This document shows positions 38,213 through 48,384 of a stretch of DNA of 64,000 nt, in pieces; position 1 is the stretch's first letter; every line of letters begins with the position of its first letter. The stretch comes from Actinomycetes bacterium. GTDB lineage: Bacteria > Actinomycetota > Acidimicrobiia > Acidimicrobiales > SZUA-35. Where the stretch lies: assembly GCA_024276425.1 (NCBI GenBank), contig JAJRXF010000188.1:69545-133544 (forward strand), given 5' to 3'. The translations under genes and the position numbers were made by a program. The notes below the pieces were generated by a model. That model was given only the letters and a program-made list of their open reading frames with translations, was not told the origin of the DNA and did not search any database.

Positions 38213-39330
38213 TGACCGGTCTTTCCTCAGGATCTCGGAGAGCCAAACAACCCTCGGTCGGTCCTCATTCTCGACCCAACCGAGCCCAGGCTGCACACTC
38301 CGAATCTGTAGCCGAACACGGCAGCGTCATGATGGCCATTCTGATCATCATGGTCATTACCTTGCTTGGGGCCGCGGCCATGACGGCCAGCCAAAGTTCC
38401 CTGCGCGTCGCCAGGATCGACAATGAGAGGGCCACCGCGCTGGCCGGGGCGGAGCGGGGTTTGGCCGAAGCTCTAGCCCGCCTTGACAACGGAGACCGCC
38501 CACCATTCCGGGGCGGCGGCTCCTTGGCTGAAGGAGAGTTCGCCTACTCCGTGGAGCTAGGCAACGATCAGACCGCGCTGGTCTACGCCGTGGCCAAGGC
38601 CAACCAGTCCAAACAGGCCATCGAGGCCACCATCGCACTAACCAATGTAACCGAAGAGCCATACACCCTCTTGGCCCAGAGTTTCATTGTTTCCGATACC
38701 AACCTTGGTCGGGTCGCCGGTCGGGTCGGAACCAACGGGACCCTGAAGTTTGCTGGCACAGCCCCGGGGGACATACAAGAGCTTTTCTCACCGAATGGAC
38801 TATGCGATGCCTGCCCGAATCCGCTAATTGTTCCGGGCCCGCTGACCCTTCCCGAGCCGAACATTCCTAGGGTTGAAACTCAACCCTGTCTTGACGACCA
38901 ACTTCTCACCGGCCAGGTCGACGGTAAAAGCGGAATCCCAATGGTCTGTATTGGTGGGGTTCGAACAACCTTTCGTGATGACGTAACCATTGTCAACCCG
39001 CCCCTTATTCTCTATGTCGGTCCCAACCGAGACCTGCGTATGACTCTGGCCTCAGTCAACATGTCTGGAGACCCCGACGATCTCCAAATCTATGTCCAAT
39101 CCAAGCCAACAAGCAATGCATTGTTCTACTTCGCCGACACCAAAGCACGGGCCACGATCTATGCCCCCGGCCGGAGCGTGGAGGCAGACCAGTTTGACCT
39201 GACCGGAACCCTTACCGTCGGCAGCTTCACCACTGCGCCGGGTACGCAAGTAAACCTTCGGCCGCCGCCCGCCATCCAAGTGATCGCATCATGGCAGGTC
39301 ATTTCGTGGAAGGTCGTCCCCCCCGCATGA
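38212..39330 (+). CDS. PilX-like pilus assembly protein
   Basis: EHGSVMMAILIIMVITLLGAAAMTASQSSLRVARIDNERATALAGAERG; 1-nt overlap with upstream gene. Confidence 0.75.
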   Translation: MTGLSSGSRRAKQPSVGPHSRPNRAQAAHSESVAEHGSVMMAILIIMVITLLGAAAMTASQSSLRVARIDNERATALAGAERGLAEALARLDNGDRPPFRGGGSLAEGEFAYSVELGNDQTALVYAVAKANQSKQAIEATIALTNVTEEPYTLLAQSFIVSDTNLGRVAGRVGTNGTLKFAGTAPGDIQELFSPNGLCDACPNPLIVPGPLTLPEPNIPRVETQPCLDDQLLTGQVDGKSGIPMVCIGGVRTTFRDDVTIVNPPLILYVGPNRDLRMTLASVNMSGDPDDLQIYVQSKPTSNALFYFADTKARATIYAPGRSVEADQFDLTGTLTVGSFTTAPGTQVNLRPPPAIQVIASWQVISWKVVPPA

Positions 39331-40031
39331 CCGTCACCTTGGGCGTTGGCTTCAGTCCACTTTGGTCCGAGACGACGTTGCCCAAACTCGGGCTCTTTGT
39401 GGTGCTCGGCTGGCTGAGTGCCTTTGCTATCGGCCGCGGTCTCGATTTGTCCGTCCGATCCTATGGCGGCCGGATGCCCCACAAGGCTTGGATTCATGGG
39501 CTCACCCTCATCGTCGCCGTCCTCGTCGGATTCCGACTCGGTCTCAACTGGCTCCTCCCGGCCTATTGGCTTCTTGCTGTGACTCTCATCTCGGTATCGA
39601 TCATCGATTGGAACCAGCATCGCATTCCCAACCTGGTCGTCAAGCCCGCTTTTGGGGCAGGGTTGGCTTCCCTCCTTCTCGCACAGTCGGTGGAGGGCCG
39701 AGGATCGATCCTTCTTGGGCTTCTTGGGGCAGCCGCGTTTGCTGGCGTGCTTGGGCTGATCCATCTGGTCCAACCAGAGGGCATGGGCCAAGGCGATGTC
39801 CGCCTAGCTGGCGTCCTTGGACTCTACCTGGGGTTCGTCTCCAGCAGTTCTTTCGACACTGGCTGGAATTTGGGTCTTGTCCTTCTGCTCGCCTCACTAC
39901 TTGGACTGCTCAATGCCTCGGTTTCAGCTTGGCGGTCATCAACGTCGGGCGCCAAGTTCCGGACCACATCCGTCCCCTTCGGGCCCTCACTTTCGGTGGC
40001 CACTGCGTTGGTCCTCTTTGCCCTGAACTAG
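39327..40031 (+). CDS. pilD: Prepilin peptidase (A24), short form without CxxC methylase domain
   Basis: ISIIDWNQHRIPN and GQGDVRLAGVLGLYLG catalytic Asp motifs; ATGA overlap. Confidence 0.88.
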   Translation: MTVTLGVGFSPLWSETTLPKLGLFVVLGWLSAFAIGRGLDLSVRSYGGRMPHKAWIHGLTLIVAVLVGFRLGLNWLLPAYWLLAVTLISVSIIDWNQHRIPNLVVKPAFGAGLASLLLAQSVEGRGSILLGLLGAAAFAGVLGLIHLVQPEGMGQGDVRLAGVLGLYLGFVSSSSFDTGWNLGLVLLLASLLGLLNASVSAWRSSTSGAKFRTTSVPFGPSLSVATALVLFALN

Positions 40032-40063
40032 ACCCCCCAAGCGGCTGGGTGATAACCCTGCAG

Positions 40064-41779
40064 CTAGGTGATAACCCTATGGAGTTCTTCCAGGCTGGTC
40101 ATTCCCATTGCAACCTTACGCATGCCATCGACCTTTAACGTCAACATGCCTTGCTCAACCGCCAAACGTTCAACCCCTTCAGAGGTTGCCCGACCCAACA
40201 CCATTTGACCGATCTCCTCGCTCATCCCCATCACTTCATGAATAGCAAATCGCCCCCGGTAACCCGTCTGAGCGCAGGCAGAACATCCGACGGGCTGAAA
40301 TACCTGGATCGTGCCCTTGGAATCAAGAAGCTGCTCGGGAACCTCGGCCGCTCGAACCGCCTCGGGGGTTAACTTCACGGGCTTCTTGCAGCTGTCGCAA
40401 AGCCTTCGAGCCAGTCGCTGTGCTACCACCGCGGTTACTGCCGAGGTGACCAGGAACGGCTGGACCCCCATTTCGATCAGGCGCATCGGTGTCGATGCTG
40501 CACTGTTGGTATGCAGGGTCGAGAGCACAAGGTGACCGGTCAAGGACGCCTCAATAGCAATCGTGGCCGTCTCACCGTCTCGGATTTCTCCAATCAACAT
40601 GATGTCGGGATCAGCGCGCAAGAAGGATCGCAGCGCCTTGGGGAAGGTCATGCCAGCCTTGTTGTTGACCTGGACCTGCTTGATCCCATCCATCCGGTAT
40701 TCAACCGGGTCCTCGACCGTAATGATGTTGCGAGTCGAATCTCGCAGTTCCTCTAAGGTGGCGTACAAGGTGGTTGACTTGCCCGAACCGGTTGGACCGG
40801 TCACCAGGATGGCGCCCCAGGGGCGATGAAAGGCTTCAGAGAACTTGGCTGCCTGCTCAGGAAGAAACCCCAGCGTGGTCACACCGCTTCCGGCATGGTC
40901 ATTCTTCAGGATCCGAAGCACAACCGCTTCTCCATGCACGGTGGGCAGGGTCACAACCCGCAGGTCTATGTCCTCGGTCGCAATGGTGATGGTCATTCGC
41001 CCATCCTGCGGGAGACGCTTTTCGGCGATATCGATGTCAGCCATTATTTTCAATCGACTAACGATGCCAGCCTGCAGTGACTTTGGGGGTGACATCGCGT
41101 CATGCAGCACACCATCAACCCGGAAACGTACCCGCAACTCCGTGCCCGTTGGCTCAATGTGAATGTCAGATGCCCGCTCCTGAACAGCCTTGGAGAGCAG
41201 AAGGTTGACGAACTGGATGATGGGCGACTGATCGGAACCAACACCCAAGGATCTTGGAGCTTCCGGGGTGACTTCATCGGGCCGTGATGCCCCAACGGCA
41301 GCCTGGATTGCCTCCTGAACCCGAGAATCGCTCAGGCCGAGCCGATCAAGCAGAGCGAAAATCTGTTCCGCATCGGCCATGACCGGCTGGACCTGACGGC
41401 CCAAAGCGTTACGAATATCGTCAAGCGCCAAGACATCTGCCGGATTGGCCATGGCCACAACTACACGGTCCGAATCCCGCCAAACCGGGACCGCACGATG
41501 ACGACGAGCCAATTGTTGAGGCACCTGCTGGGCAAGTTCCAACTCGATCGTGTGCTCGTCAAGATCGACGAACTCCTGATCGAACTGAGCGGCCAAGGCC
41601 TCAAGCAACTGTCTCGCACTCACTAGTCCGCTCTGTTGCAGCACATCACCAAGGCGCTGCCCGGTCTTGCGCTGTTCGCCGAGCGCCACATCGATATCGG
41701 CCTCGGCCACATAGCCCAACTCGACTAGGATCTCACCCAGACGCCGTCTGGGCATGGTGTGTGCGACAGCCATGCCCAC
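40064..41779 (-). CDS. pilB: Type IV pilus extension ATPase PilB with N-terminal MshEN domain
   Basis: GPTGSGKSTTLYATLEEL, Cys4 zinc motif CDSCKKP...CSACAQTGYRGR; RLGEILVELG / RLGDVLQQSG repeats. Confidence 0.93.
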   Translation of the reverse strand: MGMAVAHTMPRRRLGEILVELGYVAEADIDVALGEQRKTGQRLGDVLQQSGLVSARQLLEALAAQFDQEFVDLDEHTIELELAQQVPQQLARRHRAVPVWRDSDRVVVAMANPADVLALDDIRNALGRQVQPVMADAEQIFALLDRLGLSDSRVQEAIQAAVGASRPDEVTPEAPRSLGVGSDQSPIIQFVNLLLSKAVQERASDIHIEPTGTELRVRFRVDGVLHDAMSPPKSLQAGIVSRLKIMADIDIAEKRLPQDGRMTITIATEDIDLRVVTLPTVHGEAVVLRILKNDHAGSGVTTLGFLPEQAAKFSEAFHRPWGAILVTGPTGSGKSTTLYATLEELRDSTRNIITVEDPVEYRMDGIKQVQVNNKAGMTFPKALRSFLRADPDIMLIGEIRDGETATIAIEASLTGHLVLSTLHTNSAASTPMRLIEMGVQPFLVTSAVTAVVAQRLARRLCDSCKKPVKLTPEAVRAAEVPEQLLDSKGTIQVFQPVGCSACAQTGYRGRFAIHEVMGMSEEIGQMVLGRATSEGVERLAVEQGMLTLKVDGMRKVAMGMTSLEELHRVIT

Positions 41780-41950
41780 AGTCTCGGTCGCTTACAGCCA
41801 AGCTATGACCCCGAACTGGCGGCAAAGGTGATCCCGGAACGCGAACGCCAGCGCTTCACCAAAGTCAAGATCGCCAAGTATGAACCTCACACTGCATCGT
41901 GACAGGTCGAACCTATAGCAACCCCAGGACTACTCAGACGGGAGCGGTAC

Positions 41951-43186
41951 ATGTCAGTGGACGGATGGGCAGGTCTCGATGACGATGGTCGGGCTTTTCT
42001 CAACGAAGCCCTTGGTGCACCCAAGTCTGACACCGATCGCCACGACAGCCCCCCGCTCAATTCCCCGCTGGGCTTTGGCGAGCTCCCGCCCCCAGTCGAT
42101 GCTGCAGCCGAGGCCAACGCCGAACTGGCTGAACTGCTGAATATCACCATTCAGTCCGGCGCATCCGACCTTCACCTTGGGGTCGATGTTCCTCCCCATA
42201 TCAGGGTGAAGGGAGCTCTTCGACCGCTACGCGAACTCGGGCCGCTTGGACCAGACGTGCTGGAACGGCTGCTCCTCAGCCCGCTCAGCCAAGAGCAGCA
42301 GTCGACGTTGCGTTCCTGCGGAGATCTCGACCTAGCCATCGAGTCTGCCGGATCCACCATCACCCCACGACGATTTCGGGCCTCAATCTTTCGTCAATCC
42401 GGCTCCTACGCTGGCGCGTTCCGAGTGGTAGCTCAGGAGATTCCCTCCATCCAAGGCCTTGGTCTCCCACCCGCTATCCAGCACTTGGCCGATCTCACTC
42501 ATGGACTCGTTCTGATCACCGGCAAGACTGGCTCGGGCAAATCAACCACCCTGGCAGCCATGATCGAACACATCAACCAGACCCGTGCCGATCACATCAT
42601 CACCATTGAAGACCCCATCGAATACCGGTACCAGCAAGCCAGATCTGTCATCCAACAACGAGAGGTCGGGGTGGATACCTCATCATTCTCCTCGGCCCTG
42701 CGCCATGCCCTCCGCCAGGACCCAGATGTGATTCTCATTGGCGAACTGCGGGATCTCGACACCATTCGAACCGCCTTAACAGCGGCTGAGACCGGCCACT
42801 TGGTACTAGCCACCCTGCACTCCAGCGATACTGCTGGCGCACTGACCCGGGTGATCGACGTGTTCCCGGGGGATCAGCAGGCTCAAATCCGATCCCAACT
42901 CGCCCTATCCTTGCGCGGCATTGCCACCCAACAACTGGTACCAACCACCAGCGGCGGACTACTCCCGGCAACAGAGATCCTGATCGCCAACGTTGCGGCA
43001 AGAAACCTCATTCGAGAGGACAAGTTGCATCAACTACGGTCCCTGCTCGAAACCGGTGGCGAGGAAGGGATGCGTACCTTCGACCAATCCCTTGCACTCC
43101 TTGTCCGCCAGGGACATCTCACCCATGAAGCAGCCCTCGGAGCCTCTCGGGACCAAGCCAATCTCTCATCCCTGGTGACACCATGA
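41951..43186 (+). CDS. pilT: Twitching ATPase PilT
   Basis: SGASDLHLGVDVPPHIRVKG; GKTGSGKSTTLAAMIEHIN; ALRQDPDVILIGELRDLDTI. Confidence 0.93.
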   Translation: MSVDGWAGLDDDGRAFLNEALGAPKSDTDRHDSPPLNSPLGFGELPPPVDAAAEANAELAELLNITIQSGASDLHLGVDVPPHIRVKGALRPLRELGPLGPDVLERLLLSPLSQEQQSTLRSCGDLDLAIESAGSTITPRRFRASIFRQSGSYAGAFRVVAQEIPSIQGLGLPPAIQHLADLTHGLVLITGKTGSGKSTTLAAMIEHINQTRADHIITIEDPIEYRYQQARSVIQQREVGVDTSSFSSALRHALRQDPDVILIGELRDLDTIRTALTAAETGHLVLATLHSSDTAGALTRVIDVFPGDQQAQIRSQLALSLRGIATQQLVPTTSGGLLPATEILIANVAARNLIREDKLHQLRSLLETGGEEGMRTFDQSLALLVRQGHLTHEAALGASRDQANLSSLVTP

Positions 43187-44517
43187 CAGCTACCCAGACC
43201 AAGCGCCAGAAGGCAGCCCTTTCAGCGAGAGGCAAGACCGATCATCGAATTGATCCTCGACAGCCGTCAGCTAAATCGGTCCCAGCAGAACCGAATTCTC
43301 TAGTCGACTATGAATATGAGGCACTGGACCGGGCGGGCGAACTTGTTAAGGGACACCTGCTTTCAACCTCGGAGGCTGAAGCACTACAGCGAATCCGCCG
43401 ACTGGGATTGCGCCCCGTCGATATTCAACACTCCACGAGTTCGATTCTCAATGCCGAGCTACGAATTCCCGGGTTCGGGCCCAGGGCAAATGATGGAGAG
43501 ATTGCGGTTCTCTCCCGGCAGTTCGCCACCCTTGTTCATGCCGGCGTTCCCCTTCTTCGCAGCCTGTCAGTCCTGATCAAGCAAACCGAAAACGAGTTCG
43601 TGGCAGAAACACTGCGGAGCGTCAGAACCGATGTGGAATCTGGCGACTCCCTCAGCAACGCCTTGGGCCGTCACCCTCGGGTCTTTGATGGGCTCTATGT
43701 TCCAATGGTTCGCGCGGGCGAGAGAGCTGGCTCGCTCGATGAGGTTCTGTCTCAACTGGCAACCACAATGGAACGCTCGGTTGCGTTACGACGAAAGATC
43801 AAGTCAGCGTTGGCTTATCCCCTGGCCGTGCTTGTACTGGTTAGCATTGTGGTTACGGCCATGCTGTTCTTTGTCGTCCCAGTCTTCGCTAGTATCTACG
43901 ACGATCTTGGTGGCACGCTTCCGTTGCCGACGAGAATCCTGGTTCGGGTTTCCGCCGCTCTAACCAACAAGCTGCCAATCACCCTGCTCACAATTGGGGT
44001 TGGCGTCTATGGCATCAGAACCGGATTGGGAACCGAGCAGGGCCGATTGCGTTGGGATCGTACAAAGCTGCGTCTCCCCCTCATTGGCTCCTTGGTCCAC
44101 AAAACTGCAATTGCTCGCCTCACGCGGATTCTCGCCGTTCTTAACCGAGCAGGTATCCCGATCTTGGATGCTCTATCAATTGCGGCCGAGACCGTTGGGA
44201 ACGCTGCCATCGAGGCCGCAATCCTGGAAACTCGCCTTGATGTTCGGCGCGGCGGCGCGATGGCCGGGCATATGGCCACCAACGAACTCTTCCCGGCCAT
44301 GGTAGTCCAACTGGTCGCCATCGGTGAGGAAACCGGAACACTGGACGAAATGTTAGAAACGGTGGCCAGCTCCTATGAGGAAGAGGTCGAGGCGGCAATC
44401 GCTGGCTTTGCCTCCCTGATCGAACCGGTGCTAATGGCCCTCATCGGAGCGGTCGTTGGGGGCATGGTGATCTCGCTCTACCTTCCGATGTTCCGGATTG
44501 TCGACCTTGTTCAGTAG
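43183..44517 (+). CDS. pilC: Type IV pilus inner-membrane platform protein PilC
   Basis: T2SSF repeats: VLSRQFATLVHAGVPLLRSL...MVRAGERAGSLDEVL...LVAIGEETGTLDEML. Confidence 0.93.
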   Translation: MTATQTKRQKAALSARGKTDHRIDPRQPSAKSVPAEPNSLVDYEYEALDRAGELVKGHLLSTSEAEALQRIRRLGLRPVDIQHSTSSILNAELRIPGFGPRANDGEIAVLSRQFATLVHAGVPLLRSLSVLIKQTENEFVAETLRSVRTDVESGDSLSNALGRHPRVFDGLYVPMVRAGERAGSLDEVLSQLATTMERSVALRRKIKSALAYPLAVLVLVSIVVTAMLFFVVPVFASIYDDLGGTLPLPTRILVRVSAALTNKLPITLLTIGVGVYGIRTGLGTEQGRLRWDRTKLRLPLIGSLVHKTAIARLTRILAVLNRAGIPILDALSIAAETVGNAAIEAAILETRLDVRRGGAMAGHMATNELFPAMVVQLVAIGEETGTLDEMLETVASSYEEEVEAAIAGFASLIEPVLMALIGAVVGGMVISLYLPMFRIVDLVQ

Positions 44518-44591
44518 GGAACCCCTTGGTTTGCCCTCATGATCGTTGGCTCCGTCCCGAACCTGTGCTCATCACAGTCAAGGAGATCGTT

Positions 44592-45098
44592 ATGCAGATG
44601 CCCGCGGATAGGTCCGAGGCAGCGACAAGTAATCTCGTCCCTCGCGAAGCTAAAGCGGAGAAGGGTTTCACTCTGGTTGAGGTCATGGTGGTTGTCTTGA
44701 TCATCGGCATCCTCCTTGCGATTGGTGTGCCTACCTTCCTTGGGGCCCGCGGCCGGGCCCAGGATCGCGCCGCCCAGGCCAGCCTTCGGACAGCACAGAA
44801 CACCGCCCTCATCATCTACACCGACAGGGCCAACTTCGCCGATGCCCATGTAACGGCCCTGCGGACGGCCGAACCCCAGTTAACTTGGTGGGGTGCGACC
44901 TCTGCCTCCCGCTCGCCCAACATCATAAGCATCTCCGCCCCACGCACAGGGACCGAATTCGGGGCCGCTGCCCTTTCCGATTCAGGAACATGCTTCTATA
45001 TCCATCTACGAGACAACGGCAGCACCCAGTACGCCAGTTCTACGACAACTGCGTGTACCGGAACCGTGGCGCTCACCGCCACTGGATCGGGTTGGTAA
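44592..45098 (+). CDS. pilA: Major type IV pilin-like protein
   Basis: EKGFTLVEVMVVVLIIGILLAIGVPTFLGARGRAQDRAAQ; two late Cys. Confidence 0.9.
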   Translation: MQMPADRSEAATSNLVPREAKAEKGFTLVEVMVVVLIIGILLAIGVPTFLGARGRAQDRAAQASLRTAQNTALIIYTDRANFADAHVTALRTAEPQLTWWGATSASRSPNIISISAPRTGTEFGAAALSDSGTCFYIHLRDNGSTQYASSTTTACTGTVALTATGSGW

Positions 45099-45123
45099 GC
45101 CAACTCTGCTCAAGCAGTAGCGC

Positions 45124-46347
45124 TCACTTCAGAAGATCTTTGGCGATAGCCACCGTTTGGATTTCGTCGGTACCGGCATAAATCTGAAGCACCTTGGCAT
45201 CACGAGCCAGTTGCTCGACGTGGTACTCCGCCATATATCCGTTCCCACCATGAAGCTGCACAGCCTCCAATGCAACCGCGGTGGCCTGTTGAGCCGAGTA
45301 CAGCTTCATGGCGCAAGCCTCCGCAAATGTCATGGCAGTGTTGGCGGCGGCCAATTCGATCGTTCGGAATACGAGGTTCTGAACATTCATCCGAGCGACC
45401 TCCATCATGGCCAGCTTCTGTTGAATGAGCTGGAAATCGCCGATCCGTTGCCCGAATTGCTCCCGGTCCTTGGCATAGGCAACGGACAAATCGAGACACT
45501 CCTCAATGATGCCAAGTGACATGGCCGCCACCCCGGATCGCTCCTGTTGGAAGGTCGACTTCGCTCCGTCGCGCCCTCCCTTCTTGACTTCTTCGGACTC
45601 GCCTATTAGCCGGTCGCGGCCGACGCGCACATCGTTCAAGAATAACTCACCCGTTGGTGATGAATGCATGCCCATCTTTCGCAAGGGTTTGGACTGGACG
45701 AGGCCATCCATACCCGCATCCAAGACGAAGCTCAGCACCTTACGGTCCTTGCGATCATTGCCCTCGTCCAGCTTACAGATGAAGACAATCGTGTCGGCAT
45801 AGGGACCATTGGTAATGAAAGTCTTGGAGCCATTTAGGACGTACTCGTCGCCATCGCGTCTGGCCGAAGCAAGCATTGAACCAAAGGCATCTGACCCCGA
45901 GTTTGGTTCGGTGATAGCCCATGCCCCAATCTTCTCCATTGTCTGCAACTGCGGCACCCAGCGTTCTCGCTGTGCGATGGTTCCCTTACTGTTGATGGCC
46001 GAAGCCGTCAGACCGACCGAAACTCCCATGGCCGTCACAAGGCCCGGGGACTGACGACACAGTTCGATCGTCGGGATCAGACTGAACGCGGGATCCATCC
46101 CCTCTCCACGCTTAGGCTCAGATGGCTCAACCTCTCCCGCCTCAATCGCCTTGTCATAGGCAATGCGCTTCTCAAAACTGGCGCTAGCCATCTCATCCAT
46201 CCCGAAGGTGGCGAAAAGCTTGCGGAGCAGACCATAAGGAGGGAGATTCCCGTGCTCTAACTCATCTCGGATTGGAACAAGTTCTTTCGCGATGAAGTCC
46301 TTCATCGCCTGTCGTAGCATGTTGTGTTCGTCGGACCATTGATACAT
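45124..46347 (-). CDS. Acyl-CoA dehydrogenase
   Basis: AITEPNSGSDAFGS; QLHGGNGYMAEYHVEQLARDAKVLQIYAGTDEIQ. Confidence 0.93.
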   Translation of the reverse strand: MYQWSDEHNMLRQAMKDFIAKELVPIRDELEHGNLPPYGLLRKLFATFGMDEMASASFEKRIAYDKAIEAGEVEPSEPKRGEGMDPAFSLIPTIELCRQSPGLVTAMGVSVGLTASAINSKGTIAQRERWVPQLQTMEKIGAWAITEPNSGSDAFGSMLASARRDGDEYVLNGSKTFITNGPYADTIVFICKLDEGNDRKDRKVLSFVLDAGMDGLVQSKPLRKMGMHSSPTGELFLNDVRVGRDRLIGESEEVKKGGRDGAKSTFQQERSGVAAMSLGIIEECLDLSVAYAKDREQFGQRIGDFQLIQQKLAMMEVARMNVQNLVFRTIELAAANTAMTFAEACAMKLYSAQQATAVALEAVQLHGGNGYMAEYHVEQLARDAKVLQIYAGTDEIQTVAIAKDLLK

Positions 46348-46446
46348 TTAGGGATTCCTCGCTTCGGCGTTTGACCCTAGTTGGCCGCCAGGTCATGGCG
46401 CGAAGCCACGACAGATTTCTTAACCAGGTCTGCTGCCTTCTCGCCC

Positions 46447-47334
46447 CTAGAAAAACAGGCCAGCCGCGACCACAAAAGTAACTCCGAACCCGAGTTGCTG
46501 AAAGCCGATTACCTTCATGGCCTGAACCTCACGCTGGCCAAGAATCAGATGAATCGCCACCAGTGCGCCGAGGAGGAGAGCAATCGAGCCGGGCAAGACC
46601 CCAACAAGCCAGGCCGCCGCGGCGGTGAGGACTGCACCGAGCTGGAGGGCGACGGCCCAGGCGGTCACTCGACGATCTCCCGAGGCCATCCCTTGGGGTG
46701 CGCCACCACCGCGACGAACCCGGCTGACCTGTGACCGGACAAAGAGTATGGAGGCTACAGATCTCACCGAGATAGCGACCCAGGAACCGATGGCCACCCG
46801 GGTGGAGCCACCTCCGAGGAGCACAACAGAGGGGGCCAGGACCCCCACACCGATCGGTCCAACCAACAAAGGAACCAGGCGTCGTCCCCTGCTCCGCATG
46901 TCATAAGAGAACTCCACCCCGATAAGGGGAATACCCACCAGGAAGGGAATCCACCACCGTCCATGTTCGGCCAAGACAACCACACCAGCCAGCAACAGAC
47001 CAAGTAACGCGACTTCGACTAGAAGGACTTGTTTAGCTCGTGTCGTCCGCTCGAGATGGCGGCCCCGCCAGCGATCAACGAGAACAATCTTTAGCGGAGT
47101 TCGCGCCACGAATGCAAGGAGACCCATGAGGGTTAGGAGAACCCCAGACCAAGACGCCACGATCAACAAGCCAAGAATTGCGGGCTCAAGCGAAAGGCTC
47201 CACCCACCGTGCTCGGTTGGCATCGCCACCGCTCGCAGTTGACCGATTGGTTTCCTGGTGGCGTCAGCGTCGAGCAAGGGGGCACCGCTGGCCTCCTGGG
47301 ACCGGGCGGCTTGTGGGGCGAACTCGCTAGCCAT
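46447..47334 (-). CDS. YwiC-like membrane protein
   Basis: AMPTEHGGWSLSLEPAILGLL start and 8+ TMs typical of the YwiC family; overlaps upstream cytochrome gene. Confidence 0.8.
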   Translation of the reverse strand: MASEFAPQAARSQEASGAPLLDADATRKPIGQLRAVAMPTEHGGWSLSLEPAILGLLIVASWSGVLLTLMGLLAFVARTPLKIVLVDRWRGRHLERTTRAKQVLLVEVALLGLLLAGVVVLAEHGRWWIPFLVGIPLIGVEFSYDMRSRGRRLVPLLVGPIGVGVLAPSVVLLGGGSTRVAIGSWVAISVRSVASILFVRSQVSRVRRGGGAPQGMASGDRRVTAWAVALQLGAVLTAAAAWLVGVLPGSIALLLGALVAIHLILGQREVQAMKVIGFQQLGFGVTFVVAAGLFF

Positions 47335-47881
47335 CACTCGTTGGGGCATCGTCGGCTGGCGTGGCTTCGTCATGGGCGCCATCGGCTGGCGGTTCTTCAT
47401 CATGCTCAGCCGATCCACCCGTGTCCGGCAGTGCGCCCTTTCGCCAGTTCGGATTGGATGGGGCGTCGTCTTCGAGCGACCGGAGGTAGGTGGACAGTGC
47501 TCGAATCTGGGCACTCGTGAGAGGCCCAGCAAAGTCCTGAGAGTAGGCACTCATCGCTGTGCCCGGGATACCGACAGCTATGATCAGTTCGATCTGTTCG
47601 TTGGTAGCCATTTGCAGGAATTCCTTTGAATTCAGCGCCGGAGAATCTCCACCAAGGGCCTGCTCGCCGTGACAGGATGCGCAGTTGAAACTGAAGAGAT
47701 TCGCACCCTCGTCTGCTAGGGACGCTAACTGAGTCGCCCGGGCCTCTTCCCGGTTTGCTGGCTCCAACACTCGATAGAGCGGAAACACAGCCACAAAGGC
47801 AAACATCACGAATAGCCCAACGATCATCACGTTGGTAGTTGAGTTTTCGAGTTCGTCGTCTTCAGCTCCGTAGCGCATCAC
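47327..47881 (-). CDS. Membrane-anchored mono-heme cytochrome c of bc complex
   Basis: N-terminal TM, FSFNCASCHGEQALGG, distal GTAMSAYS. Confidence 0.88.
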   Translation of the reverse strand: MMRYGAEDDELENSTTNVMIVGLFVMFAFVAVFPLYRVLEPANREEARATQLASLADEGANLFSFNCASCHGEQALGGDSPALNSKEFLQMATNEQIELIIAVGIPGTAMSAYSQDFAGPLTSAQIRALSTYLRSLEDDAPSNPNWRKGALPDTGGSAEHDEEPPADGAHDEATPADDAPTSDG

Positions 47882-48384
47882 TCACCCTCCGCGACACACG
47901 ATGGTCCGGTGGGCGCAATGTCATGGAGGTTCTCGCCCGGAGCCGGACCAAGAATCTTGGAACCGGTGTCGATATAGAGCAACCCGTCATCGCCTACCTC
48001 AACCGGATGTTGATCCATACCCCTGGGTGCTGGACCAGTGAGATAGTCGCCCACCCGGTTGAAAGCCGATCCATGACAGGGGCACTCGAACTGGCTCGAG
48101 GACTCACAATAGGGAACACGACAACCAAGGTGGGTGCATTTCTCCGAAAAGGCCACAATCTCCCCGTCGACCTTACCTAGATAGGACCTGGCTGCTGGTA
48201 CTTCGATCACTCCCTCATCGGGAACCGCTCCCGGGGGGATCGAGCGAACCTTCCCACCAAATCCACTAGTGGGCAACGGTTGCAAAAGGTCCCACGAAGT
48301 CAACCCACCGGCGATGGCGACTAGCCCGGCACCAAACTGACCAACCCGGGTTACAAACGCTCGACGTTTCATGTTGTAGCTCAT
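47878..48384 (-). CDS. Rieske 2Fe-2S protein of bc complex
   Basis: CTHLGCRVPYCESSSQFECPCHGSAFN; twin-Arg KRRAFV N-terminus. Confidence 0.93.
   Translation of the reverse strand: MSYNMKRRAFVTRVGQFGAGLVAIAGGLTSWDLLQPLPTSGFGGKVRSIPPGAVPDEGVIEVPAARSYLGKVDGEIVAFSEKCTHLGCRVPYCESSSQFECPCHGSAFNRVGDYLTGPAPRGMDQHPVEVGDDGLLYIDTGSKILGPAPGENLHDIAPTGPSCVAEGE

Noticed and set aside
39362-40138. 258 aa plus-strand ORF
   Set aside because: Out-of-frame shadow of the prepilin peptidase gene
41800-41930. Possible orphan coding tail SYDPELAAKVIPERERQRFTKVKIAKYEPHTAS between pilB and pilT
   Set aside because: Too short to assign and overlaps the pilB 5' region by frame; no family recognised
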